A stretch of 64,000 nucleotides of DNA from assembly GCF_900105215.1 (NCBI RefSeq), contig NZ_FOIP01000002.1, positions 1,054,001-1,118,000 of the forward strand, written 5' to 3'. A model generated the notes under the pieces. It did not search any database, was not told where the DNA came from, and saw only the letters and a program-made list of their open reading frames with translations. The number at the start of each line of letters is the position of its first letter. Position 1 is the first letter of the stretch. Below, piece after piece: positions 26,700 to 33,962 of this stretch. The stretch comes from Lacrimispora sphenoides. GTDB lineage: Bacteria > Bacillota > Clostridia > Lachnospirales > Lachnospiraceae. A program made the position numbers and the translations under genes.

Positions 26700-27686
26700 A
26701 TGAAAAAATTTATCAACGATACGGCATTGGTGGAAGAACAGATGATTTTAGGGATGGTGAAGGCTTATCCCCGGCATTTGAAAAAGCTGGATTGCGGTAA
26801 TGTTGTTGTGCGGGCCGAGAAGAAAGAGGGTAAGGTGGCTTTAATCAGCGGCGGCGGAAGCGGGCATGAACCGGCTCATGGCGGCTTCGTCGGAACCGGA
26901 ATGCTGGATGCCGCAGTTGCGGGTCCGGTCTTTACCTCCCCGACTCCGGATCAGATCTATGAGGGCATTAAAGCGGTCGCTACGGATGCTGGTGTGCTTA
27001 TGATCGTAAAGAATTACACCGGTGATGTCATGAACTTTGAGATGGCCGCAGAGATGGCGGAGATGGAAGGCATCACCGTGAAGCATGTTGTCACGAATGA
27101 TGATGTGGCAGTAAAGGACAGTCTTTATACGATCGGCCGCAGAGGAGTGGCAGGGACAGTCTTTGTGCATAAAATAGCAGGTGCTATGGCCGAGACTGGT
27201 GCAGATCTTGATCAAGTGCAGGCAACTGCGCAAAAAGTAATTGATAATGTAAGAACGATGGGAGCAGCGATTGAACCTTGTACGGTACCGGCTGCGGGGA
27301 AACCGGGATTTACCCTTTCCGATGATGAGATGGAAATCGGAATCGGCATCCACGGAGAGCCGGGAACCCATAAAGAGCCGGTTAAGAAGGCGGATGAGAT
27401 CGTTGATATGCTGCTGAGTCAGATTCTTGAAGATATCGATTATGCAGGCAGCGAAGTAGCAGTTATGATTAATGGTGCCGGCGGAACACCGCTGATGGAG
27501 CTTTATATCATTAACAATCGTGTTACTGATGTTCTGGCAGAAAAAGGTATACGGATACATAAAACCTTTGTCGGAGAATATATGACCTCCATCGAAATGC
27601 AGGGCTTTTCAATCTCCCTTCTTCGTCTGGATGATGAAATGAAGCAGCTTTTAGATGCGGTCGCAGATACGCCTGCTTGGAAATAA
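26700..27686 (+). CDS. dhaK: PTS-dependent dihydroxyacetone kinase, DhaK subunit
   Basis: DhaK binds dihydroxyacetone covalently through a His and presents it to DhaL-ADP for phosphorylation. The 328-residue length is usual. Key motifs are KVALISGGGSGHEPAHGGFVG near residue 45, carrying the GSGHEP signature with its His; KNYTGDVMNFEMAAEMAE; and GIGIHGEPGTHK with the substrate-binding His expected in this second motif. An AAGGGGG site precedes the ATG. It begins the dhaKLM block after the glycerol-3-phosphate dehydrogenase genes. A strong hairpin lies between it and dhaL. Confidence 0.96.
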   Translation: MKKFINDTALVEEQMILGMVKAYPRHLKKLDCGNVVVRAEKKEGKVALISGGGSGHEPAHGGFVGTGMLDAAVAGPVFTSPTPDQIYEGIKAVATDAGVLMIVKNYTGDVMNFEMAAEMAEMEGITVKHVVTNDDVAVKDSLYTIGRRGVAGTVFVHKIAGAMAETGADLDQVQATAQKVIDNVRTMGAAIEPCTVPAAGKPGFTLSDDEMEIGIGIHGEPGTHKEPVKKADEIVDMLLSQILEDIDYAGSEVAVMINGAGGTPLMELYIINNRVTDVLAEKGIRIHKTFVGEYMTSIEMQGFSISLLRLDDEMKQLLDAVADTPAWK

Positions 27687-27709
27687 AGGGATATTTTTTG
27701 TATTTTTTC

Positions 27710-27732
27710 AGTCCCCGCTTATTGCGGGGACT
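27710..27732 (+). promoter_or_regulatory. Hairpin between dhaK and dhaL
   Basis: AGTCCCCGC (27710-27718) pairs perfectly with GCGGGGACT (27724-27732) around a 5-base loop. It is followed by only a short T-rich run (TTTATC), so it may be a weak terminator or an mRNA stabiliser adjusting DhaK against DhaL/DhaM. Confidence 0.65.
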
Positions 27733-27769
27733 TTATCAATGTAAATATGGATCAGAAAGGTGGATTGCC

Positions 27770-28396
27770 ATGGCAGACAGTAAAAAGGTATTAGAAATCA
27801 TAAAAGCAATCAGTTTAAAAATGGAAGAACAAAAGGATTATCTTACGGAACTGGACCAGCCGATTGGAGACAGTGATCACGGTATTAACCTGGCCCGTGG
27901 TTTTGCTGCGGTAAATGAAAAGCTAACCGGTTTGGAAGGCAAGGATATCGGGACCATATTAAAGACAGTAGGAATGACGCTTGTTTCAACTGTCGGCGGG
28001 GCTTCTGGTCCGTTATACGGATCTGCTTTCATGAAGGCTGGACAGGCCATGGCTGGAAAGGAAGATGTGGATATCACCGATTTTCTGACGGTCATAAAGA
28101 CTGCCATCGAAGCAGTAGAACAGCGTGGTAAGGCAGTGGTGGAGGAGGCGACCATGTTGGATGCTATGGTGCCGTCCTATCAGGCCATGGATCAGGCTGC
28201 TCAGGAAGGGAAAACAGTTGGGGAAGTTCTTAACGCAGGAGTCAAGGCAGCATGGTCAGGAGTGGAGCATACAAAGGATCTGATTGCCACCAAAGGCCGG
28301 GCCAGTTATGTGGGTGAACGGGGCCTGGGGCATCAGGACCCGGGGGCTACGTCTTATTCTTTTATGTTGGAAGTGATTTCTAAAGTGGCAGGCTGA
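27770..28396 (+). CDS. dhaL: Dihydroxyacetone kinase, DhaL subunit
   Basis: DhaL carries a tightly held ADP that is rephosphorylated by DhaM and donates phosphate to dihydroxyacetone on DhaK. The 208-residue protein has the Mg-ADP-binding Asp cluster LDQPIGDSDHGINLARGF near residue 28-45, SGPLYGSAFMKAG, and AMVPSYQAM (in the DAMVP motif). It ends with RASYVGERGLGHQDPGATS. The ATG at 27770 is used, since AGAAAGGTGG stands just upstream; the frame extends farther but through the hairpin. It is followed after 17 bp by dhaM. Confidence 0.95.
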   Translation: MADSKKVLEIIKAISLKMEEQKDYLTELDQPIGDSDHGINLARGFAAVNEKLTGLEGKDIGTILKTVGMTLVSTVGGASGPLYGSAFMKAGQAMAGKEDVDITDFLTVIKTAIEAVEQRGKAVVEEATMLDAMVPSYQAMDQAAQEGKTVGEVLNAGVKAAWSGVEHTKDLIATKGRASYVGERGLGHQDPGATSYSFMLEVISKVAG

Positions 28397-28413
28397 AGGG
28401 AGGTGTATCATTG

Positions 28414-28794
28414 ATGGTTGGATTAGTCATCGTATCTCACAGTGATTCGCTGGCAAAAAGTGTTGTGGAACTGACAAAAATCATGGCGTCCAATGCGCAG
28501 ATTGCCCCGGCAGGCGGGCTCGAAGATGGAAGCTTTGGCACCAGCTTTGAGAAAATACAGGCTGCGATTGAATCTGTTTATACCGACGACGGAGTGTTGG
28601 TGCTCATGGATATGGGCAGTGCCGTCATGACCACTGAGATGGTAATCGAAATGCTGGAGGACAAAAAGGTGGAAATGGTAGATTGCCCATTAGTGGAAGG
28701 TGCGGTTGTAGCCTCCATAGATGCGGCTGCCGGAATGGATTTTGAAACGATTAAGGGAGATCTTGCGAAAGTAGGAGGGACCAGGAAGTTTTAA
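28414..28794 (+). CDS. dhaM: PTS phosphotransferase subunit DhaM (EIIA domain only)
   Basis: DhaM is phosphorylated by HPr and regenerates ATP from ADP on DhaL. This 126-residue version contains only the mannose-type EIIA domain: it opens GLVIVSHSDSLAKSVVE with the phosphorylated His in VSHS, then GLEDGSFGTSFEKIQAAIE and VLVLMDMGSAVMTTEMVIE. The longer enteric form adds HPr and EI-like domains, absent here, so it must use the general HPr. An ATG at 28414 is preferred with GGGAGGTG upstream; a TTG three bases earlier is possible. It is the last gene before a clear terminator. Confidence 0.94.
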   Translation: MVGLVIVSHSDSLAKSVVELTKIMASNAQIAPAGGLEDGSFGTSFEKIQAAIESVYTDDGVLVLMDMGSAVMTTEMVIEMLEDKKVEMVDCPLVEGAVVASIDAAAGMDFETIKGDLAKVGGTRKF

Positions 28795-28807
28795 ATATGG
28801 CAATAAG

Positions 28808-28850
28808 AGAGCTATGAACCACCGTAAAAAATGGTAACATAGCTCTTTTT
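28808..28850 (+). terminator. Terminator of the glycerol/dihydroxyacetone operon
   Basis: AGAGCTATG (28808-28816) pairs with CATAGCTCT (28838-28846), with an inner ACC/GGT, then a T-run. Confidence 0.88.
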
Positions 28851-28915
28851 GTATGATCAATGTTTGATAAAGTAATCTAAAACCAAGGACTCACGGAAAG
28901 GGGAGGCTGACATAT

Positions 28916-29728
28916 ATGAGACGGCAATTCGATAAGCAGGTGAAGCAGATAAAAAAAGAAGAAAATAAATTGCTTAACAAAAAGGAAAATCCATTATTAA
29001 AAGCTTCCATAGAGCCTGTTGCTGATAAAATTCAAAGTTATATTCCAAACAAACTGAAAACCGCCCTGGAGACGGCATTCTATAAAGGCTTCCGACTGGT
29101 TTTTGAAAAAGGTTATATTTATATAGAGAAAACTTATGATAAAGATAAGATACAGTTGGAATATGATTTAAATAATTATGCCATTGACAAAGTAACCAAA
29201 AGAAAATATTTGAAACGTCTGGACCGGCATTCCAAGCAGTCCCAGATGTTTAATTCTTCCATTTCTGTACTGGAAGGAGGAGTTTTGGGGGCATTAGGAA
29301 TCGGCTTGCCAGATATCCCGCTTTTTTTATCCTTGGTCATGAAATCTGTTTATGAAATTGCTTTAAGCTATGGATATCATTATGAAACAGAGGAAGAAAA
29401 AGCTTATATCCTGCTTTTGATCTGTACTGCAATGGCGAAACAGGAGCAGCAGAAAGAATTCTATCAAAAACTTGAAAAATTAGGCGAGGACATCGATTAT
29501 AAAATTATTCCGGAAATTAATTTGGACGAAATTATAAAAACTACAGCAGGAATACTATCGGAGTCGTTATTAACTGCAAAATTCATACAGGGTATCCCAT
29601 TGATAGGAGCGGTGGGAGGCCTTGTTAATTATAGCATCATCCGTAAAATCAGTAAATTTGCCGGTGTGAAATATAAAAAGAGATATTACATGAATAAACA
29701 AAAACATGTTAAATCGTCCGATGTTTAA
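28916..29728 (+). CDS. EcsC-family protein
   Basis: This 270-residue protein is of the EcsC type (the accessory protein named after the Bacillus ecs locus). Characteristic text is the central hydrophobic stretch GGVLGALGIGLPDIPLFLSL followed by VYEIALSYGYHYETEEEKAYILLLI, then a helical part and a final hydrophobic segment, FIQGIPLIGAVGGLVNYSII. It begins with a Lys-rich helix. A GGGGAGG site lies before the ATG. It stands alone between the glycerol operon terminator and a convergent gene. Its biochemical role is unknown; EcsC is linked to an ABC exporter in Bacillus, but no EcsAB is nearby. Confidence 0.82.
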   Translation: MRRQFDKQVKQIKKEENKLLNKKENPLLKASIEPVADKIQSYIPNKLKTALETAFYKGFRLVFEKGYIYIEKTYDKDKIQLEYDLNNYAIDKVTKRKYLKRLDRHSKQSQMFNSSISVLEGGVLGALGIGLPDIPLFLSLVMKSVYEIALSYGYHYETEEEKAYILLLICTAMAKQEQQKEFYQKLEKLGEDIDYKIIPEINLDEIIKTTAGILSESLLTAKFIQGIPLIGAVGGLVNYSIIRKISKFAGVKYKKRYYMNKQKHVKSSDV

Positions 29729-29738
29729 GCTAGAATAG

Positions 29739-30452
29739 CTATTGTTGCTCTGCTCCTTTCCATGCTTGAAGTAATTTCTTTATATATGGGCCTTTTAATG
29801 TTGAACCGTGCATTGTTGCCAGATAAGATATATCGAGTTGTTCAAGTCTTTTGGCAACCTTTATTAAATCCTTGCCATCAGGAATGAATCGTGCCTCTTC
29901 TTGAAACTCCAGTATTGTTTGTGTCATATCCTCTTCCGTTATTGGTACTCGTATGCCGCCATGCGCTCCAAGATCAGAGCTGAATAAAATGCCACTAGTT
30001 GTTTCAAAAAAGAGCATGGCATCCCAATTATGCGGAATGTGGGGCGTTTCAAGTATAAGAATGCTTCTGCGTCCAAGAGCAAGTAGTTGCCCATCTTCAA
30101 CAAGCTCAGGTGCTTTCGATGAAAAATCCTCCACAGTATCCTGGCCAAACTCACCTACAAGTGGAATTGCATTAGGCGCTGCTTCCAGCCAATTATTAAG
30201 AGCACCACATTCATCGGATTCAAAGTGTGAGAATGCGAGATAGCTTAAATCCTCTAGCGGAATAAGTTCAGAAACAGCGGACTTGAGTGCCTCAAATAAA
30301 TTTTTGCCGCCTGTATGAATGAGCATACTTTTTTTGTCCTTGATCAAAAAATGATTAAACTCAAAACCGCTTGCGGGGTCTAATCGATGTTCATCGAAGC
30401 TGATCGATATTCTGTATATATCTTTTTCTATCTCGTTAACGCGTGTTGTCAT
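29739..30452 (-). CDS. MBL-fold metallo-hydrolase / ODP-like diiron protein
   Basis: This 237-residue metallo-beta-lactamase-fold protein has the metal motif in FSHFESDECGALNNW, an HxExD arrangement typical of flavodiiron/ODP-type proteins that bind non-heme iron. A further ligand His is in ETPHIPHNWDAM, the bridging Asp in LFSSDLGAHGG, and the last His in YLATMHGSTLKG. There is no flavodoxin domain, so oxygen or redox sensing is as likely as reduction. The ATG at 30452, with a CAGGAGG site, is chosen over the 12-codon longer frame. It follows the CCG-domain gene by 32 bp. The pair is divergent from a LysR regulator. Confidence 0.85.
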   Translation of the reverse strand: MTTRVNEIEKDIYRISISFDEHRLDPASGFEFNHFLIKDKKSMLIHTGGKNLFEALKSAVSELIPLEDLSYLAFSHFESDECGALNNWLEAAPNAIPLVGEFGQDTVEDFSSKAPELVEDGQLLALGRRSILILETPHIPHNWDAMLFFETTSGILFSSDLGAHGGIRVPITEEDMTQTILEFQEEARFIPDGKDLIKVAKRLEQLDISYLATMHGSTLKGPYIKKLLQAWKGAEQQ

Positions 30453-30484
30453 TATTCGTCCTCCTGTCAAATAAAATCTGAATG

Positions 30485-31141
30485 TCAATGTTTTTCAATG
30501 TAATCATTCAACCTGTCCCGCCAAGATTCGGGAGTTAGCTCATCCGGTATTGTTTCTTCATTAAAGAGCAGATCAAGAATGTAATGAGGCTTTTTCCCAC
30601 CGATTGACATCGACCTAACACAATCAAGGCAATAAACCACAACATCTTCTCTCGGCATTTCATTGGCTCTTATTCTCATACGTTCATGGACACGTTTGAC
30701 AGGAAGCGAATCATAAAAGCTGTCGCCGCAGCAAGATGCTTTATGGCGGGTGTTTTCAGGTTCGACAACACGGATATTCATGTGTGCCAAGAGCTTGCGA
30801 ATAGCATTATGTACCCTTTCTTCGGTGCGGGTCGGGCAAGCATCGTGAACAGACATTTCCATTCCGTTATAATTCGGAAATGGAAAGGTTTTGCATTCCG
30901 CGATCACTTCCCATAGTGAGATAGTAGACACGCCCTCGTAAATCCCTCTAAACCGCCGATCACACCCCGGGCATGTATTGATTACTTTCGTATCGTTTTC
31001 TAACCTCGGCTCGTGCCTGCAACAAATCATATGTCCCTTCATATTGCTATCAACATATTCTCGTAAGAAACTCATTGTTTTATCCGCCAACGCTGGTTTA
31101 TAAAGTAATAAAGCACACCCTGGCGCAAAAACTTCTTTCAT
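30485..31141 (-). CDS. (Fe-S)-binding CCG-domain protein, HdrB-like
   Basis: This 218-residue protein has two cysteine-rich CCG modules as in heterodisulfide reductase HdrB, GlpC and LldE. The first includes APGCALL, MICCRHEP and NTCPGCDRRF; the second includes HDACPTR, KASCCGDSFYD and VVVYCLDCVRSM. Such modules hold unusual Fe-S clusters and pass electrons to thiols or quinones. No membrane segment is seen. The start ATG has an AAGGAGTG site. It comes first in the operon with the MBL-fold gene and is divergent from a LysR regulator. Substrate unknown; a redox pair with the diiron-type protein is an inference. Confidence 0.82.
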   Translation of the reverse strand: MKEVFAPGCALLLYKPALADKTMSFLREYVDSNMKGHMICCRHEPRLENDTKVINTCPGCDRRFRGIYEGVSTISLWEVIAECKTFPFPNYNGMEMSVHDACPTRTEERVHNAIRKLLAHMNIRVVEPENTRHKASCCGDSFYDSLPVKRVHERMRIRANEMPREDVVVYCLDCVRSMSIGGKKPHYILDLLFNEETIPDELTPESWRDRLNDYIEKH

Positions 31142-31247
31142 TTAAATCACTCCTTCTCTCTATTTCCTATATCATAACTTAAATTAATTTATTTGTAAAA
31201 TTGAATTAAATGAAGTATGCTATCAATATATTGAATGGAGGGCTAAG

Positions 31248-32117
31248 ATGGACTTAAAAGAATTAAGATCATTTCAAACAATTTTGAAAGAAGGTAGTTT
31301 TTCAAAAGCGGCACAAAATCTTAACTATGCACAATCTACGGTTACTACACAAATTCAGAAATTAGAAAAAGAAATTGGATTCAGCTTGTTTGACCGAGGG
31401 GCAGAAATTAAGCTAACAGCTCAAGGCGAATTATTCGCCAAAGAAGTGGATAGTCTTATTGACCACTGGCATTATGTGATTGAGCATTCAAGCAAGGTAG
31501 AAAAGGAAGAAGTTGGAATACTTAATATTGGTATAAATGAAACTGTTGCTATTCATATTTTGTCAAAGGCCATAAAGAAATTCAGAGAGATCAAACCACA
31601 TATAATCTGCAATTTTGTAGTAAACAACTCATGTGAGCTTTGTGAAAATCTCAACAGGCAAACCATAGACTTTGCCATTGGCAGTTATCCTGCCGATATT
31701 ACCACTTCCTATTATTTTGAAGAGCTTTATAAGGAAAAAATGTGTTTTATCATTTCAAGAAAATATGCTGAAACCATGAACTGCATAACTTCTCTTGAGG
31801 AATTATCAAATTATCCCTTGCTAATTGGTGGAGAAAGATGCTTATATAATTTGAAATTCAGAAAATCGTATTCCCATGTTAATACAACGCCTTTTTGCTA
31901 TACTGTCAGCCAAATTACCGCAATACCATATTTAATTCACGAATTCCCTTCTGTCGGTGTAGTTATATCAAACCCTGCATTTTCCGATGATGTTATAGAG
32001 CTTCCGATAGAAATGGAGGACCCTTTTATCCCCATAGGCATCATACTTAGTGATAATTCCAAGTATTTATCAAATGCCAAAAGTACATTTTTAGATATTG
32101 TCAGGGGACTTGTTTGA
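31248..32117 (+). CDS. LysR-family transcriptional regulator
   Basis: This 289-residue regulator has an N-terminal winged helix (about 1-60) reading LRSFQTILKEGSFSKAAQNL then YAQSTVTTQIQKLEKEIGF and LFDRGAEIKLTAQGE. A LysR substrate-binding domain begins near residue 90 (GILNIGINETVAIHILSKAI). Length and motifs are typical. It is divergent from the CCG/MBL-fold pair with about 105 bp between the starts, the usual arrangement for a LysR protein controlling its neighbours. The GGAGGG site precedes the ATG. A fragment of an ABC-F gene follows directly. Confidence 0.93.
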   Translation: MDLKELRSFQTILKEGSFSKAAQNLNYAQSTVTTQIQKLEKEIGFSLFDRGAEIKLTAQGELFAKEVDSLIDHWHYVIEHSSKVEKEEVGILNIGINETVAIHILSKAIKKFREIKPHIICNFVVNNSCELCENLNRQTIDFAIGSYPADITTSYYFEELYKEKMCFIISRKYAETMNCITSLEELSNYPLLIGGERCLYNLKFRKSYSHVNTTPFCYTVSQITAIPYLIHEFPSVGVVISNPAFSDDVIELPIEMEDPFIPIGIILSDNSKYLSNAKSTFLDIVRGLV

Positions 32118-32151
32118 TAAATATAACACTCAAAGCACTGTTTGCTGTGAT

Positions 32152-32265
32152 AGGTAATTTTTCTTCATGGTGGAGAAACAAAGAATTACAGGATAATTTT
32201 GAGCTGGCAGAAGATGAAAACTGGTCAGATCGTGTTGAAAGCAGCAATAAGCAGATCTTCGGCTA
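32152..32265 (+). pseudogene. Fragment of a second ABC-F gene
   Basis: The DNA reads GNFSSWWRNKELQDNFELAE and then NWSDRVESSN in one frame. This matches the linker region of the ABC-F protein encoded at 8881-10359 almost word for word (GNFSSWWRNKELQDNFELAE, then TWSDNVESS). About 20 codons that separate these parts in the intact gene are missing, and nothing of the two ATP cassettes remains. It has no start and runs into a stop at the hairpin. It is a remnant of a duplicated or formerly larger resistance locus, with silent differences showing some age. Confidence 0.85.
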
Positions 32266-32284
32266 GAGGAAGATCTGCTTTTTA
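32250..32284 (+). terminator. Intrinsic terminator after the ABC-F fragment
   Basis: AGCAGATCTTC (32250-32260) pairs perfectly with GAAGATCTGCT (32269-32279), followed by TTTTT. It can also end LysR transcripts. Confidence 0.88.
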
Positions 32285-32386
32285 TATGAGCTGTGAGAGG
32301 ATTCATGGCGAAAGCTTCTTGAGATCTATTTTAAAAAATACTTATCTTGACTATAAGCTTTCTGTGCAGTCATAATACAGCTTTTC

Positions 32387-32414
32387 TTGACATGCCTGGA
32401 ATTTGCATTATAAT
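32387..32414 (+). promoter_or_regulatory. Orphan sigma-A-type promoter
   Basis: TTGACA (32387-32392) and TATAAT (32409-32414) with 16-bp spacing are perfect consensus hexamers. No plus-strand gene follows: it points into the 3' end of the TetR gene on the other strand. A second TTGACT stands at 32347. It may drive an antisense or small RNA, or be left from a lost gene such as the decayed ABC-F. Confidence 0.5.
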
Positions 32415-32474
32415 ATAAAAAAAAGGGAAAAGACCGAAATCTGTAAAAAACAGTTGATAGACCATGAGTCAAGA

Positions 32475-33050
32475 TCAGAGTTCTTTTTCCGCATTGTTCA
32501 ATGCATATTCGATAGAACCGAATAAGGTAATATGTACATACCGGATAATTTTTTGTTTATCATAATGTTCTTTATCACGTAACCAGTTAATAAGAAGAGA
32601 TGCAAGCGCTTCTGTATAGAAATTCACCAGAAATGCTTGGTAGTCTTTTGGAACCTTTTTACCTTCCGACAACTGGTCCACAATGTTTTGGATGATAAAT
32701 AGAAAGTCTTTCTGGAAAAAACGTTTTAATTCGTCCCGGCCAATGGCATCGAAGGCACAGTTGCAAATCAGTTTATTTTTTTCCACATAGTCCAGAACAA
32801 ATTGGATTGCATCATAATAATTTACGATCAGATCATATTGCTTAACGACTTCGATCGCTTCTTCTTCAAAAATCCATTTAATCAGATGATAGATATCCCT
32901 AAAGTGATAATAAAAGGTCTTCCGGTTTATACCGCAGTCCTCAATGATTTCCCTAACTGTGATTTTATCCAGGGGCTTTTTTTCCATAATTATTTTTAGC
33001 GATGCCGCAATGGCTTTTTTTGTCATTAAAGTTGTGGTCTCATGCTTCAT
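32475..33050 (-). CDS. TetR/AcrR-family regulator (DhaS-like C-terminal type)
   Basis: This 191-residue regulator has an N-terminal TetR helix-turn-helix, TKKAIAASLKIIMEKKPLDK then ITVREIIEDCGINRKTFYYHFRDIYHL. The C-terminal ligand domain is of the kind found in DhaS-like regulators (helices around YDAIQFVLDYVEKN and AFLVNFYTEALASLLINWL). The ATG at 33050, with CAGGAGG upstream, is used in place of a 25-codon longer frame. It is divergent from an ABC export operon. A long inverted repeat in the shared promoter region is the likely operator. Despite the DhaS-like type, control of the export genes is more likely than of dhaKLM, 4 kb away. Confidence 0.88.
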   Translation of the reverse strand: MKHETTTLMTKKAIAASLKIIMEKKPLDKITVREIIEDCGINRKTFYYHFRDIYHLIKWIFEEEAIEVVKQYDLIVNYYDAIQFVLDYVEKNKLICNCAFDAIGRDELKRFFQKDFLFIIQNIVDQLSEGKKVPKDYQAFLVNFYTEALASLLINWLRDKEHYDKQKIIRYVHITLFGSIEYALNNAEKEL

Positions 33051-33122
33051 AGATATCCTCCTGATGGATTGATTATATAACCCCACCTTAAAAAAATCAA
33101 TAAAACGTCTGTATTTAGCCAA

Positions 33123-33169
33123 CAATTAACCGGGTTTTGTCCGTATTTCACACAAAACCGGGTTAATTG
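33123..33169. promoter_or_regulatory. Long inverted repeat, probable TetR operator
   Basis: CAATTAACCGGGTTTTGT (33123-33140) and ACAAAACCGGGTTAATTG (33152-33169) are inverted copies with one mismatch, separated by 11 bp. A TTGACC -35-like element overlaps its right end. It lies between the TetR gene and the ABC operon. Confidence 0.7.
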
Positions 33170-33260
33170 ACCGTACCATAAATTGTTTTTAAGTATTATA
33201 TTAATGAAATGCAGGAGGAATGAGATCGACTGTATTCAGCTGCAAAAGGAGGAATCTGAC

Positions 33261-33962
33261 ATGAGTTTTATCGAATTAAAAGATATAGAGCGGGAATATC
33301 ACGTGGGAGGCAGCATCATAAAAGCAGTGGATGGAATCAGCTTTGAAATAGAAAAGGGATCCTTTAATGTGATCCTCGGTCAGAGCGGAGCTGGTAAAAC
33401 AACCATTTTGAATATGCTTGGAGGCATGGACAGCCCAACAAAGGGGACTATTCTGGTGGGAGATACCAGGGTTTCCGGAATGACAGAAAAAGAGCTGACT
33501 GCATATCGGAGGCACAGGATTGGGTTTGTATTTCAGTTTTATAATCTGGTACCGAATTTAACCGCTCTTGAAAATATTCAGCTGGCGAGAGAGATCTGTA
33601 AGGATCCTCTGGATGCAAGGGAGATACTGAACCGGGTAGGATTAAGCGACAGAAAGGATAATTTCCCCAGTCAGATGTCCGGAGGGGAGCAGCAGAGGGT
33701 TTCCATTGCCAGGGCGCTTGCGAAAAATCCCGATATTATACTGTGTGATGAACCAACGGGTGCGCTGGATTCCGGAACAGGGAGAAAGGTTCTTAAATCA
33801 ATCAGAGATATTGCAAGAGATATGGATAAAACAGTAATCATTGTCACACATAATGCACCTATAGCGGATATGGCTCAGAAGGTCATACATATGAGAGATG
33901 GAAAGGTTTATGAGATAAGGCAGAATCTGGAACCAAAGGACGTGGAGGAGATTGTATGGTAA
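33261..33962 (+). CDS. ABC transporter ATP-binding protein (MacB/LolD type)
   Basis: This 233-residue ATPase of the antimicrobial-peptide/macrolide export type has Walker A GQSGAGKTTILN (about residue 42), a Q-loop in GFVFQFYNLVPNLTALENI, the signature MSGGEQQRVSIARALAKNP and Walker B ILCDEPTGALD, then the switch His in VTHNAPIADMA. The ATG at 33261 has AAAGGAGG upstream; a longer frame lacks such a site. Its stop overlaps the start of the permease gene by 7 bases. Together with the permease and the adaptor lipoprotein it makes a MacAB-like exporter. Substrate unknown. Confidence 0.94.
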   Translation: MSFIELKDIEREYHVGGSIIKAVDGISFEIEKGSFNVILGQSGAGKTTILNMLGGMDSPTKGTILVGDTRVSGMTEKELTAYRRHRIGFVFQFYNLVPNLTALENIQLAREICKDPLDAREILNRVGLSDRKDNFPSQMSGGEQQRVSIARALAKNPDIILCDEPTGALDSGTGRKVLKSIRDIARDMDKTVIIVTHNAPIADMAQKVIHMRDGKVYEIRQNLEPKDVEEIVW

